Below are positions 48,321 through 56,364 of a stretch of DNA of 56,698 nt, one piece after another. Origin of the DNA: a virus; IMG/VR virus record IMGVR_UViG_3300044646_000655, positions 1 to 56,698 of that record; one strand, 5' to 3'. The position numbers and the translations under genes are program-made. Positions within the stretch are counted from its first letter, which is position 1, and each line of letters begins with the position of its first letter. The notes beneath the pieces are model-generated. The model saw only the letters and a program-made list of their open reading frames with translations. It had not been told where the DNA came from and did not search any database.

Positions 48321-48591
48321 GATACTCTCTTTTTAATTTTTCAGCAATCTCCATTGCTCTCGAATATGTCTTCATCTCCTTCCTCTTCCCAAATTCCCAT
48401 TTCTGATGACATTGCATACAATATAGCATCCAATTTTCGGGATGTGTCCTCAAACTCGGATACGCTCCTTTGGTAATGATATGCGATACAAACATCGGAC
48501 TGAAGTGTAGTAGTCGCAACCCACACTCCTCGCACTGGTGATTCTGCCGTGTTGACCACATATCTTTGTACCATTGGATATCTCCTTTCAT
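48307..48591 (-). CDS. HNH endonuclease-like protein (94 aa)
   Basis: Zinc-type HNH arrangement: CEECGLRLLHFSPMFVSHII (CxxC and first His) , HPENWMLYCMQCHQKWEFG (Asn, CxxC-H). Small HNH proteins of phages nick DNA in packaging or recombination or act as homing enzymes. It sits between the exonuclease and methyltransferase (overlaps 1 and 14 bp). Confidence 0.7.
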   Translation of the reverse strand: MKGDIQWYKDMWSTRQNHQCEECGLRLLHFSPMFVSHIITKGAYPSLRTHPENWMLYCMQCHQKWEFGKRKEMKTYSRAMEIAEKLKREYHESR

Positions 48592-49571
48592 TAACTTATT
48601 CTGAAAACTCTCGATCCGTTCTTATTGGGTCTCCAAGTTACCTTAGCCACTTCACTATTTATCATCGAGTAATTACCCATATGAGTTTTAATCATATTGG
48701 CGTGCTCTCTCTTACCATCTTCCATTGCTGAAATTTCAGAGTTGAGTTCTAAATAACGAGTGATGTGATGGTCAATCTCTGGACTACTTGCGATAGTCTT
48801 ATCTTCAGGATTGGAGAAACGCTCTGACAAATATTCAGAGTATGCTTCTGTCCCATCTGGCGGTGGAGCAAACTGATCGTAGTCTGTACCATTGGCAACG
48901 GCCTCACGACCTAACTTAACTCTTTCCCAAAAGTCCTCGGTGATATTGATAATGGAACTGATAATCTCCTCATCTACATCATACTCGTGTACCTTGAAGT
49001 TTCTTCCGTCCTCTAGTACAACCAGGTAACCCTTTTCAACTCCGAGGCCCATCATATAGGTTTGAAGCTGCAAGTAATAAGACGGAGGAATACCACCATC
49101 CCATTGCTTACTACTCCAACCACTAATGGTCTTAATCTCAGCGATTGCATCTACGTTATCTAGATTGATTGTGTTATTACGAACACGAATGTCCTTACTG
49201 ATAATCAATCGGTCTGGAGAAAAGAACAAGTGAGGAAAACTTGGGTTAACAATATAACCACTAGGCTCATACAAATGACGAACTTTTTTAGCCTCACGAA
49301 AGTTTTTAATCATTGTGGGCTCATCAGTCTCCCAAAACTCAAAGATATCTGCCACCGTCTGCTCAAGGATAGTACCCATAAACATAGGCATATTCTCAAC
49401 TTGCTTTTGTGGGATGATACCAATCTTTTGGTAGTATAACTCGGCCGGAGATTTCCAAGAGTTCACACCCATAAGTGTTCCAATCTCAGAAGCACCCAAA
49501 CCGTTATCTCTAAAGTTTAACCACTCTTGGTATTGCTTATCTTTACTGATTTGAATTATCTCTAGTTTCAT
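48591..49571 (-). CDS. YqaJ-type recombination exonuclease (326 aa)
   Basis: The lambda-exonuclease/YqaJ fold degrades one DNA strand for strand annealing. Motifs: WLNFRDNGLGASEIGTLMGV (residues 17-36), MGTILEQTVADIF (E70), FFSPDRLI (D120) and AIAEIKTISGWS (E145, K147), then WDGGIPPSYYLQLQTYMMG. After about 230 a helical extension continues to 326. Partners are the SSB-like protein just upstream and the RusA-like resolvase at 51098. No annealing protein of Bet/Erf type is recognised nearby, which may mean that the SSB-like gene or an unknown protein does that job. Confidence 0.82.
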   Translation of the reverse strand: MKLEIIQISKDKQYQEWLNFRDNGLGASEIGTLMGVNSWKSPAELYYQKIGIIPQKQVENMPMFMGTILEQTVADIFEFWETDEPTMIKNFREAKKVRHLYEPSGYIVNPSFPHLFFSPDRLIISKDIRVRNNTINLDNVDAIAEIKTISGWSSKQWDGGIPPSYYLQLQTYMMGLGVEKGYLVVLEDGRNFKVHEYDVDEEIISSIINITEDFWERVKLGREAVANGTDYDQFAPPPDGTEAYSEYLSERFSNPEDKTIASSPEIDHHITRYLELNSEISAMEDGKREHANMIKTHMGNYSMINSEVAKVTWRPNKNGSRVFRIS

Positions 49572-49809
49572 CTCTTGTTACCCACTTTTCAAAAGTTTCA
49601 GCGGTTTCTAATGTGAAATTCTTAAACTCTTCTACTGTGAAATTACCATCTAAACGTGGCATAATTGACTCTACAAACTGCACCGCAGCTTTGAGGCTTG
49701 ACTGCCTGATAATAGACAGTTGTTCCTGCCCATAGTGTTTCATATGGACAGGTTCAACTTTCTTACCGATTTTTGCAGCCAAGTTTGAATTACTTACTCC
49801 TCTTGGCAT
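49543..49809 (-). CDS. Hypothetical protein between SSB-like and exonuclease genes (88 aa)
   Basis: Begins MPRGVSNSNLAAKIGKKVEP and continues as helices (SLKAAVQFVESIMPRLDGNF, LETAETFEKWVT). Start overlaps the SSB-like stop (TAATG) and the end overlaps the exonuclease by 29 bp. Possibly a recombination accessory. Confidence 0.6.
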   Translation of the reverse strand: MPRGVSNSNLAAKIGKKVEPVHMKHYGQEQLSIIRQSSLKAAVQFVESIMPRLDGNFTVEEFKNFTLETAETFEKWVTRDETRDNSNQ

Positions 49810-50426
49810 TAGAATGGCAAATCATCATCTTCTTGTTCAACCTCTGCTTGTTTTTCTTCAAGCACGTCTGGTTCAGCAATCAAATTGTTAACGTGAGCAA
49901 CTTCTTTAATTTTAGCGTGAAACTCGTTTACTTTATCCATACGGAATGCTTCAACTTCGCTCCAATCAATTGAAACTAGTTCACCCTTTTTGTTAAATAC
50001 TTCTTCGGGGTCAGGCATACCTTCACCTTTTTTAAAAGCCCATTTAATTGTCTCACCATTCTGATTTAAGAACAAAGCAGAACGCTTCTTACCATCAATT
50101 TCTTTCAAAGACGGAACGAATTCAACTTTCTTTGATGGATCAATGTTTGGAGAACAATGTGCAAATGCAATGAAGTAAGATGTTTGCTTGGCCAACTGAC
50201 CAGGCTGATCTTCTCCTTTGATTCTGATTTGTAGTTGGTAAACTACATCGTCTTTCAAATCAATACATAACACTGGTCCATACTGAGTGTCACGAGTACT
50301 CATTCCTACGATGTAACCTTCTACTGAATCGTAAAGTTCATACTTCTTGTCACCTAAATACTTGGCAATTTTGCCTTCTCTAATTGTAAGATACTCACGA
50401 GTACCTAATCCTTTGTTTAATCCCAT
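49809..50426 (-). CDS. Single-stranded DNA-binding-like protein (205 aa)
   Basis: The C-terminal tip is EQEDDDLPF, the acidic DDDIPF-type tail by which SSB proteins contact partners. The body is beta-rich with OB-like strands (YGPVLCIDLKDDVVYQLQIR, TSYFIAFAHCSPN) and a basic middle (LKEIDGKKRSALFLNQNG). First gene of the minus block behind its own promoter, so it is made early. Together with the exonuclease it suits replication and strand-annealing recombination. It is longer than E. coli SSB (178) and not clearly alignable, so the call rests on tail, composition and context. Confidence 0.65.
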   Translation of the reverse strand: MGLNKGLGTREYLTIREGKIAKYLGDKKYELYDSVEGYIVGMSTRDTQYGPVLCIDLKDDVVYQLQIRIKGEDQPGQLAKQTSYFIAFAHCSPNIDPSKKVEFVPSLKEIDGKKRSALFLNQNGETIKWAFKKGEGMPDPEEVFNKKGELVSIDWSEVEAFRMDKVNEFHAKIKEVAHVNNLIAEPDVLEEKQAEVEQEDDDLPF

Positions 50427-50446
50427 AATTTTTCTATTGAGTAGTG

Positions 50447-50477
50447 CGAATATACTAGAATATTTTGTAATTTCAAG
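50447..50477 (-). promoter_or_regulatory. Early promoter of the minus block
   Basis: Minus strand TTG (within TTCTTG, about 50474-50479) and TATATTCG (50454-50447), spacing about 19; one mismatch to TAnnTTTG. It drives the SSB-like gene (ATG 50426). The gap up to 50503 also serves the divergent regulator genes. Confidence 0.5.
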
Positions 50478-50503
50478 AATTTTTTGTAAAATTGTATGAA
50501 ATT

Positions 50504-50749
50504 ATGAACAACGAATTAAAATCTAGAGTTTTAGAACTCAAGGAAAAATTAAAAAGAGGGGACATGGCAAGAATTGTAGAAAGAACTGAAAAGTTTGGAG
50601 TTCAGAAATATGATGTTTACAATATCTTGAACGGCAAGTCTCTGGTAGATCATCAAAAATTAATAATTGTGATGCGTGAGGTGAAGAAGTGCATTGAAGA
50701 GAATGAACGCTACATCCAAGAATTTGAGATGAAAATTTCTGAACTATGA
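50504..50749 (+). CDS. Small HTH-like regulator (81 aa)
   Basis: ATG at 50504 (MNNELKSRVLELKEKL) chosen; an earlier TTG at 50492 is in frame. The segment GDMARIVERTEKFGVQKYDV, then YNILNGKSLVDH, looks like the recognition-helix region of Cro/CI-type proteins, followed by a C-terminal helix. It is divergent from the early block, the classical place for a phage switch protein. Confidence 0.5.
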   Translation: MNNELKSRVLELKEKLKRGDMARIVERTEKFGVQKYDVYNILNGKSLVDHQKLIIVMREVKKCIEENERYIQEFEMKISEL

Positions 50750-51159
50750 CTCTAGATGAGCTAGAAGAGAAAATAATATCCATACGCAAAAGAGGACTTA
50801 ATATTTTATTAGAAAACGAACTCATCGCATTAGTCAGAAAAGACTACTACGATATCCAAATCGAAAAGCAGATTGAACATATGGGCAATCGTTTTCGAAA
50901 CAATGTATTATTTCTAAACTCTTTGCATAAGGAGAATTGTTCGGCCCAAAAAATCAAAGAGTTTATGGGTGTTGACATTGATGTGTCTGTCAATAAAATT
51001 TTCTATGGAGATAGAAATATCTACTCTTTAAAACAAGCTATAATCATTTCTGAGTTCTTCGGTTTGCCGGTAGAACTACTTTTATTTCAAGACTTAAGTG
51101 CTATCCGTGAAACAATCCAAAAAGAATACCCTACTCTTTTCAGACAGAGTAGAAATTAA
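50746..51159 (+). CDS. XRE-like regulator (137 aa)
   Basis: Helical. The C-terminal half (KIFYGDRNIYSLKQAIIISE, then FFGLPVELLLFQDLSAI) resembles the end of lambda-repressor-like DNA-binding domains, where a hydrophobic F-L-P-V-E-x-L-L block closes the domain. Translation is coupled to the gene above (ATGA). Could regulate the switch between the two transcription directions. Confidence 0.5.
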   Translation: MTLDELEEKIISIRKRGLNILLENELIALVRKDYYDIQIEKQIEHMGNRFRNNVLFLNSLHKENCSAQKIKEFMGVDIDVSVNKIFYGDRNIYSLKQAIIISEFFGLPVELLLFQDLSAIRETIQKEYPTLFRQSRN

Positions 51160-51502
51160 ACCATTGTCTGTTAATCAAGCCTGGCAAGGTAAAAGATTCA
51201 AAACCAAAAATTATCAAAACTACGAAAAGGAGGTTCTCCTAAAATTACATCCCTACACGCTTGTTATCAAAGAGCCAGTCGAACTAATTATCATTGTTGG
51301 TTTTAGCAATGCGGCCTCAGATGCAGACAACGCTGTAAAACCTTTTCTTGACATCCTTCAGAAAAAATATGACTTCAACGATAAGTATATCTATCGCCTT
51401 GTTGTTGAGAAAGTTATAGTCAAAAAAGGAGAGGAGTTTATAGAATTTTTCATAAAAAATTATGAGCCTCTTGAATACAATGTTGCAAATTCTGAAAATT
51501 GA
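51098..51502 (+). CDS. rusA: RusA-like Holliday junction resolvase (134 aa)
   Basis: RusA enzymes cut four-way junctions. The signature is present: LSVNQAWQGKRFKTKNYQNY near the start, and GFSNAASDADNAVKPFLDIL (three aspartates for magnesium, DxDN..K..LD) in the middle. No ATG is available in the right place; GTG at 51098 or 51107 is the probable start, overlapping the regulator by about 60 bp. It completes the recombination set (exonuclease, SSB-like) and could debranch DNA before packaging. Confidence 0.8.
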   Translation: MLSVKQSKKNTLLFSDRVEIKPLSVNQAWQGKRFKTKNYQNYEKEVLLKLHPYTLVIKEPVELIIIVGFSNAASDADNAVKPFLDILQKKYDFNDKYIYRLVVEKVIVKKGEEFIEFFIKNYEPLEYNVANSEN

Positions 51503-51798
51503 TATTAATATTGCAGCACGGTGGACTTTGTAATGGGGGTATGTTAGAAACCGTCTGGTGAGTAAAGCAGGTGAGACTTGCGGAATCAACCAGCCCGACC
51601 TGAACCAATTTTCTTAAAAGTCAAAAACGGCTTTTTTGGAAAGGGGGGAAAGGGGGGTATGGTTTATTTCTGGTTCCGTAAGCAGATGCATTGTTGTTAC
51701 TAGTACCAGGTTCTACGAAGAATATATCTAAATGACCTAAGTGTGTCTAAACTAAAAAAAGGTCATAATTTCAACTTTTTTTTATATTTTTGTAATAA
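51503..51798 (+). other. Structured intergenic region before the portal gene
   Basis: No gene. Nested pairings suggest a folded RNA: ACGGT/ACCGT (51518/51550), CTGGT/ACCAG (51555/51589) enclosing GCAGGT-GAG-ACTTGC (51567-51581), and GAACC/GGTTC (51602/51672). Two G6 tracts (51643, 51652) and one G5 (51535) are followed by TAT or A runs, as in the gene desert. The region also holds the late promoter element at 51785. Leader RNA, packaging site or attenuator are possible. Confidence 0.45.
51785..51792 (+). promoter_or_regulatory. Bacteroidetes-type -7 element of the head genes
   Basis: TATTTTTG matches TAnnTTTG and ends six bases before the ATG at 51799. Upstream is a run of T; no clear -33 box. 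Confidence 0.45.
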
Positions 51799-53979
51799 AT
51801 GGCGTTTACTATTACAAATCAACCAAAACAATTCTTAACGGAAAGCGAAAAGAATAAAATTTGGTACAAGGAGAACATCCAGTTCATAATGTCCCATTTC
51901 AACAAGAGACACGATAGGATTTCAAGAATTAGAAAAAAAGATGACTTAATGAATCCCATTGACGAGGTAGTTAGAATGTTTACTTACTACTTGGGGAGAC
52001 AAGACAACAAAGATTATTACTACACTACTCAAGACCAAAACAATTGTGATTTACCTACGGTATGGATCAATGGTCAAAAAGTTACATCTCTAGTTGACTA
52101 CATGGTAGGTAATGCTATCAAAATGGTGGAGAATATTGAACCAGTAGTAAAGGCTCAGAGTAAAAACGCAATCAATAAAAAAACGGACATTTTAGAAAAG
52201 GCATTGATGAAGTTTGATATGCCGGAACTATTTGAGATGCTTATGGAGTTTGGTTTGGAATACAAACCACTTGGGCCTCAGACTCCTCAGATGGAAATAC
52301 CCGAAGATGTTTATAGATACATGGAGTATGACTATCAAGAATACTCTGAAGTACTAGCTACTAAAATCTGTGAAGATATATTAAACAGAAATTCTTATAA
52401 GCACAAACTAAAGCAAGCTTTCTTATATACCTTGCTAGGAGGATATGTAGGAATAGAAAATAGAATTGAAAATGGTAAACAATACTTTGATCCTGTATTA
52501 CCTCATAACTTGATTGTAGACAGAGCAAAGGATGATGACTTTAATTCTGAGGCCCGATTCGTAGGAAAAGTAGATTGGTTAAACATCACCGACATAGTGG
52601 AGCGTTATCAAGATTACTTGACCACAGAAGAACTTGAGGAGATTAAGCAAATCAATATGAACAACTTGTATCAGTTGCTTGATTTGACTACTCACCCATA
52701 CGCTACAAACTGGGCGTTCAATGTAAATAATCTTCCAACCTTGGCGTGTGTTACTGGCTATTGGATTGGTATGAAAGATTTGGGTTATGAGAAGTCTAAA
52801 GACAAATTTGGAAATACTCACTACCAAAGAATCCGTAACGGAAGAAAAGGTCAGTATTGGACAAAGACTGTATACAAAGCTACTCTCATAGGCAACAAGT
52901 ATGTTGTAGAACATGGAGAGACTACGAACATTGTTCGTAAGCATGATAATCCTGGAGATGTAGAATTACCATTGAAAGTATTTATTCCGAATATGGTAAT
53001 GGGTGAGAATCGTTCTGTTGTTGCTCGTTTGCATCAGCACCAAGATCGTATTGATTACATCACCAATGAAATCACTAAGATGATGACTCGTGCCAAAGGT
53101 AAGGTGTATATCATCAACCGACAAAAACTTGGTACTTCATCTGCAAAAGATGTTATTACAGATTTCGAAAGAATGGGTATCCACATCACAGATGGTTCTG
53201 CTACCGGAGAAGATTTTGTAAGTGGGCAAGAGGCTCGTATGGTTGAAGTAGTTGATATGACACTAGATCCAAATGTGCAGCAACTTGTTGCACTAAGAAG
53301 AGAAGAAGAGCGTTTGATGGAAGAGATTGTAAACATTCCAAAGATTGCTCTCGGACAACAAAGCGGATATGTTGGTGCTAAAACTCAAGCAGGTACTATT
53401 GCACAATCTAACTTGGGAACAACTTATTTGTACCAAGGCTTTATTGAGTTCTTTGAAAAACAATTAGCATTTGCTTTGAACCAATATAAAATTTCATTGA
53501 TGGATGAGTCTGAAGATGAAATACCAATTGTAGGTACAAGAGGTAAAGAGTGGTTGAAGATTACCAAAGACTTCCAGTTTGAAGAACTAGGTGTTTACAT
53601 CCGTGTTAAAGACTTTATTGATGACCAATCTAAGGAGAGGTTGTTAATGTTGGCACAAGCTGCAATGCAGAACCAACAGATTGATATGTTAGACTACATC
53701 AGAATAGAAAAGTCTAAGACATATACTGAAATCTTGAATGAGTTGGAATACTCTTTGAATAAGAGAAGAAGAGACCAGGAAAAGCAGCAAGCCATAATGC
53801 AAATGATGCAAGAGGCACAAATGCAACAACAGATGGCTCAACAACAAGACTTAGCGTCAATGAAGGAAGAGGGAGCAAATTACAGAAAAGAATTAGACGT
53901 TCAAGGTAAGGTTGTAGATACTGCAATGAAGCAAGCATTATCTGAAGGTGGTGAACCACCCCAAGAAATGATGATGTAA
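51799..53979 (+). CDS. Portal protein (726 aa)
   Basis: The portal forms the ring through which DNA enters the head. Length, order (before scaffold and capsid) and features fit: a helical crown and stem, the typical block ALRREEERLMEEIVNIPKIA and the stretch GAKTQAGTIAQSNLGTTYLY before an amphipathic helix (FFEKQLAFALNQYKISLM). The C-terminal 60 residues are Gln/Met-rich (QMMQEAQMQQQMAQQQ), as in portals of large podo- and siphophages. Residues 1-110 include a polar arm (QDNKDYYYTTQDQNNCD). No known protease site seen. Confidence 0.85.
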   Translation: MAFTITNQPKQFLTESEKNKIWYKENIQFIMSHFNKRHDRISRIRKKDDLMNPIDEVVRMFTYYLGRQDNKDYYYTTQDQNNCDLPTVWINGQKVTSLVDYMVGNAIKMVENIEPVVKAQSKNAINKKTDILEKALMKFDMPELFEMLMEFGLEYKPLGPQTPQMEIPEDVYRYMEYDYQEYSEVLATKICEDILNRNSYKHKLKQAFLYTLLGGYVGIENRIENGKQYFDPVLPHNLIVDRAKDDDFNSEARFVGKVDWLNITDIVERYQDYLTTEELEEIKQINMNNLYQLLDLTTHPYATNWAFNVNNLPTLACVTGYWIGMKDLGYEKSKDKFGNTHYQRIRNGRKGQYWTKTVYKATLIGNKYVVEHGETTNIVRKHDNPGDVELPLKVFIPNMVMGENRSVVARLHQHQDRIDYITNEITKMMTRAKGKVYIINRQKLGTSSAKDVITDFERMGIHITDGSATGEDFVSGQEARMVEVVDMTLDPNVQQLVALRREEERLMEEIVNIPKIALGQQSGYVGAKTQAGTIAQSNLGTTYLYQGFIEFFEKQLAFALNQYKISLMDESEDEIPIVGTRGKEWLKITKDFQFEELGVYIRVKDFIDDQSKERLLMLAQAAMQNQQIDMLDYIRIEKSKTYTEILNELEYSLNKRRRDQEKQQAIMQMMQEAQMQQQMAQQQDLASMKEEGANYRKELDVQGKVVDTAMKQALSEGGEPPQEMMM

Positions 53980-53984
53980 TAAAA

Positions 53985-54016
53985 TTTGTAAATTTGTTAA
54001 AAATATACTAAATTCG
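53985..54016 (+). promoter_or_regulatory. Promoter-like sequence before the scaffold gene
   Basis: TTTG (53985-53988) and TAAATTCG (54009-54016), 20 bases apart, lie between portal and scaffold; ATG at 54026. One mismatch to TAnnTTTG. Confidence 0.45.
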
Positions 54017-54025
54017 TATAAAACT

Positions 54026-54982
54026 ATGTCGGAAACATTCTTACAAGAAATTGCTGATCAGTTAAGAGGTCAGACTTCCCTTGCAGAGCCTACGCCTGTA
54101 GAACCTGCTGCTGTAGAACCTACACCAGTAAATCCTACACCTGTAGAACCTGCCCCTGTCGCAACTGCTACACTAGCAGTTAATGACCAAATTACAGATA
54201 GTGTAACTGTTAAAAAAGAATGGTGGGAAGATGATCAACCAAATCCACCAGCAGACCCAAAACCTGTTGATGATAAAAAAACAGAAACAACTGAACCTTC
54301 GTTTGACTTAGACGAAGATTTAAAGTTGTTACTCGAATACAAAAAGAGTGGTAAAACTCTAAAGGATTTTGTAAATGAATACAAAATCCAAGATTATTCT
54401 ACCTGGGATGATTCTAAAATCATAGCAGAAGGACTGAAAGAATTTATGAGTCTTTCAGACGAAGAGATGGAGCAGGCAAAATATGAATTTGATTCTGCAT
54501 CTATTTTCCAAAAGAAGCAAATGGTCGATTCGTTTAAACAGAAGTTTGAGCAAAAAAATGAAGGTTTACTGAAACAGTTAACCTCATCTAATGTTCAAAT
54601 TGATGAAAGACAAAAGGCCGTTAGTGATATATTCAATAGTCAGTTGGATACATTCTCAAAAGAAATTGTAGACAAAGAAGTTTATGGAATGAAAATTACA
54701 GATGAAATGTCCAAGGATTTGAAAAATTTCATAGAAAAAGAGTTTACACTTCAGAGACAAGATGGAACATTTGACATTGAAAAAATGTACTCAATCGGTT
54801 TATGGTTGAAGTATGGTAAAGATCTAGTTAAGGCTAACATCACAAAGGCAAAAAACGAAGGAAAGGAACAAGTAATTAGAGAAGTTTCTAACCCTTCTAA
54901 AAATAACACCGGTGGTGGTAGAGTTGTTGGATCTGGTCTTGAGGCTGCACAAGAAGCCTTTAATACCCTGTTCCCAGGTTAA
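54026..54982 (+). CDS. Scaffold protein (318 aa)
   Basis: An N-terminal Pro/Val/Glu repeat (PVEPAAVEPTPVNPTPVEP, residues about 22-45) is followed by an acidic helical body (DLDEDLKLLLEYKKSGKTLK, SLSDEEMEQAKYEFDSASIF) and a coiled-coil region. The C-terminus (GLEAAQEAFNTLFPG) looks like the capsid-binding helix-turn-helix typical of scaffolds. Lying between portal and capsid genes, it should template the procapsid and then leave or be cut. Confidence 0.8.
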   Translation: MSETFLQEIADQLRGQTSLAEPTPVEPAAVEPTPVNPTPVEPAPVATATLAVNDQITDSVTVKKEWWEDDQPNPPADPKPVDDKKTETTEPSFDLDEDLKLLLEYKKSGKTLKDFVNEYKIQDYSTWDDSKIIAEGLKEFMSLSDEEMEQAKYEFDSASIFQKKQMVDSFKQKFEQKNEGLLKQLTSSNVQIDERQKAVSDIFNSQLDTFSKEIVDKEVYGMKITDEMSKDLKNFIEKEFTLQRQDGTFDIEKMYSIGLWLKYGKDLVKANITKAKNEGKEQVIREVSNPSKNNTGGGRVVGSGLEAAQEAFNTLFPG

Positions 54983-55009
54983 AGGGAAAACAAAAAAAAT
55001 AAAAAATAA
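54983..55009 (+). promoter_or_regulatory. A-rich translation-initiation region of the capsid gene
   Basis: The bases before the ATG are almost only A and T with no Shine-Dalgarno sequence. Bacteroidetes favour A-rich leaders, and this is the best-expressed gene class of a phage. Confidence 0.55.
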
Positions 55010-56353
55010 ATGTCTACTATCTCAAACTTGCCTTTAAGTCAATCACTTTTGCTTAAAGGTCTTTCATTGCCAAATAAAATGGCGATGGTTTATAGCCAAG
55101 ACTTCGGCTATAACGTCTTGACCCAGTTGACTTCTAAACTAGCTTCTTCTATTTCTACTCCACAAGCTAAAGTAGAGATTAGCTCTTTAGGAAACTTGGG
55201 TGTTTACTCTAAAATTACTACTAACGGTACTGCTGTAGGAAGCGGACTTTTGGTTACTATTCTTGATGCTTCTAAATTCCGTATCGGTGACATCGTTGCT
55301 GATGGAAACTTGGTTCAAGCAATTGTAACTGGTGTTGATTATACTGCTAATCAAATCACTATTGCTCCTCATAGCACAGCGTCTTTGACTGCTGGTACTC
55401 ACTTCTTGGCTAACCAACAAGCAAAGCGTTTCTTCGATGCTTCTGCTAACCGTTCTTCTACTGGTAAGAGCACTTTGAACTACACTCCTGATACCGATTA
55501 TGCTTTGACTGCGGTAACTCGTGAAAGTTCACACCAATCTCGTAGAGATCGTATTGCTTCTTTCGTAAAGTGGAATGGCGATTTTTGGTGGAGATCATAT
55601 GACGATTTGACTCTTAAAGCTTTTGCAAAGCAAATGGAGTACAAATATGCGTTCTCTGAGCGTGCTATTCGTACCGGACCTTACGGTGAGTATTACACTA
55701 CTGGTGGTTTGCGTTGGTCAATCATCAACAATGGTGGTTCTTACTTGTCTTTGACTTCTGAGTTAAGTCAGTCTGTGTTCAATGACTTCTTGGAGCAAAT
55801 GGTTCGTGTATCTGCTGAAGGTGGACGTAAACTTGTTGCTTTGATGGGTTCTGCTGCTTTGGCTCGTTTGCAAACTATCTTAGGAGATTACATCAAATAT
55901 GCTGGTACTGCTAACACCTTTGGTGGAACTTCAGTTACAGGTTTGAACGTAATGAAGTATGCTTACGCTGGTATCGAGATTGAATTCGTTCGTTGGGCTT
56001 TATTGGATGACGAGATGTTCCGTGGTGAACTTTCTACCATCAATGGTAAACCTAAGATGAGTAACTCTATCTACTTTATCGACTTGACTCCTATCCCTGC
56101 TGCTGATGGTTCTGGAACTATCGCTGCTCTTCAAAAGTACCACTTCAATAGTGACGAGTTAATCGCTAACTACGTTCCTGGTATGATTGGTCTTGAGACT
56201 AGCGATCCTTCAACTATTAAAGCTGCTTTGAGCGGTGGTACTGTGGCTTCTCTTGGTACTTCTGACGTTGACGGAGTTGACTTCCACATTCTTTCTGACT
56301 GTGGTTTGTATTGTGTTGCAGACAAAATGGGTCTGATTGAATTCGCTATCTAA
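55010..56353 (+). CDS. Major capsid protein (447 aa)
   Basis: Order (portal, scaffold, then this gene) and composition point to the HK97-fold shell protein: an N-arm region, an insertion with NRSSTGKSTLNYTPD, a segment YTTGGLRWSIINNGGSY and the axial-domain-like LAGMGSAAL-type stretch (KLVALMGSAALARLQTILGD). A C-terminal strand set ends DCGLYCVADKMGLIEF. Codon choice is more regular and C-richer at third positions (for example GGTTCT, AACTTG) than in the fibre genes, as in highly expressed genes. No protease gene lies before it, so maturation might use the giant protein's HELTH domain or none. Confidence 0.85.
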   Translation: MSTISNLPLSQSLLLKGLSLPNKMAMVYSQDFGYNVLTQLTSKLASSISTPQAKVEISSLGNLGVYSKITTNGTAVGSGLLVTILDASKFRIGDIVADGNLVQAIVTGVDYTANQITIAPHSTASLTAGTHFLANQQAKRFFDASANRSSTGKSTLNYTPDTDYALTAVTRESSHQSRRDRIASFVKWNGDFWWRSYDDLTLKAFAKQMEYKYAFSERAIRTGPYGEYYTTGGLRWSIINNGGSYLSLTSELSQSVFNDFLEQMVRVSAEGGRKLVALMGSAALARLQTILGDYIKYAGTANTFGGTSVTGLNVMKYAYAGIEIEFVRWALLDDEMFRGELSTINGKPKMSNSIYFIDLTPIPAADGSGTIAALQKYHFNSDELIANYVPGMIGLETSDPSTIKAALSGGTVASLGTSDVDGVDFHILSDCGLYCVADKMGLIEFAI

Positions 56354-56364
56354 TTTATACTGAA

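Larger units (their letters stand above)
598..52554. repeat. Dispersed GGNCTCAG motif, 46 copies
   Basis: Plus-strand copies start at 598, 1245, 2793, 3649, 4266, 6523, 8334, 9482, 10939, 12509, 13541, 13925, 16430, 17685, 18544, 22588, 23486, 24502, 28266, 29078, 29279, 31678, 39001, 41919, 42683, 43398, 48186, 51313 and 52274. Minus-strand copies have their left end at 3834, 10694, 12689, 24101, 26664, 30571, 32051, 32863, 34186, 35483, 36876, 41048, 45222, 46072, 47087, 47223 and 52547. Usually A follows. Further near matches end CTCGGA or CTCCGA (for example 5979, 34770, 36269). Equal base use would give about seven copies on both strands. Confidence 0.8.

Noticed and set aside
48341-48574. 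77-codon frame inside the HNH gene
   Set aside because: Unlike the methyltransferase overlap, it shows no recognisable conserved blocks; treated as a chance frame.
51550-51590. Hammerhead-like core (CTGGTGAG then GGAA)
   Set aside because: The conserved CTGANGA is broken and the required GAAA and third stem are not present.
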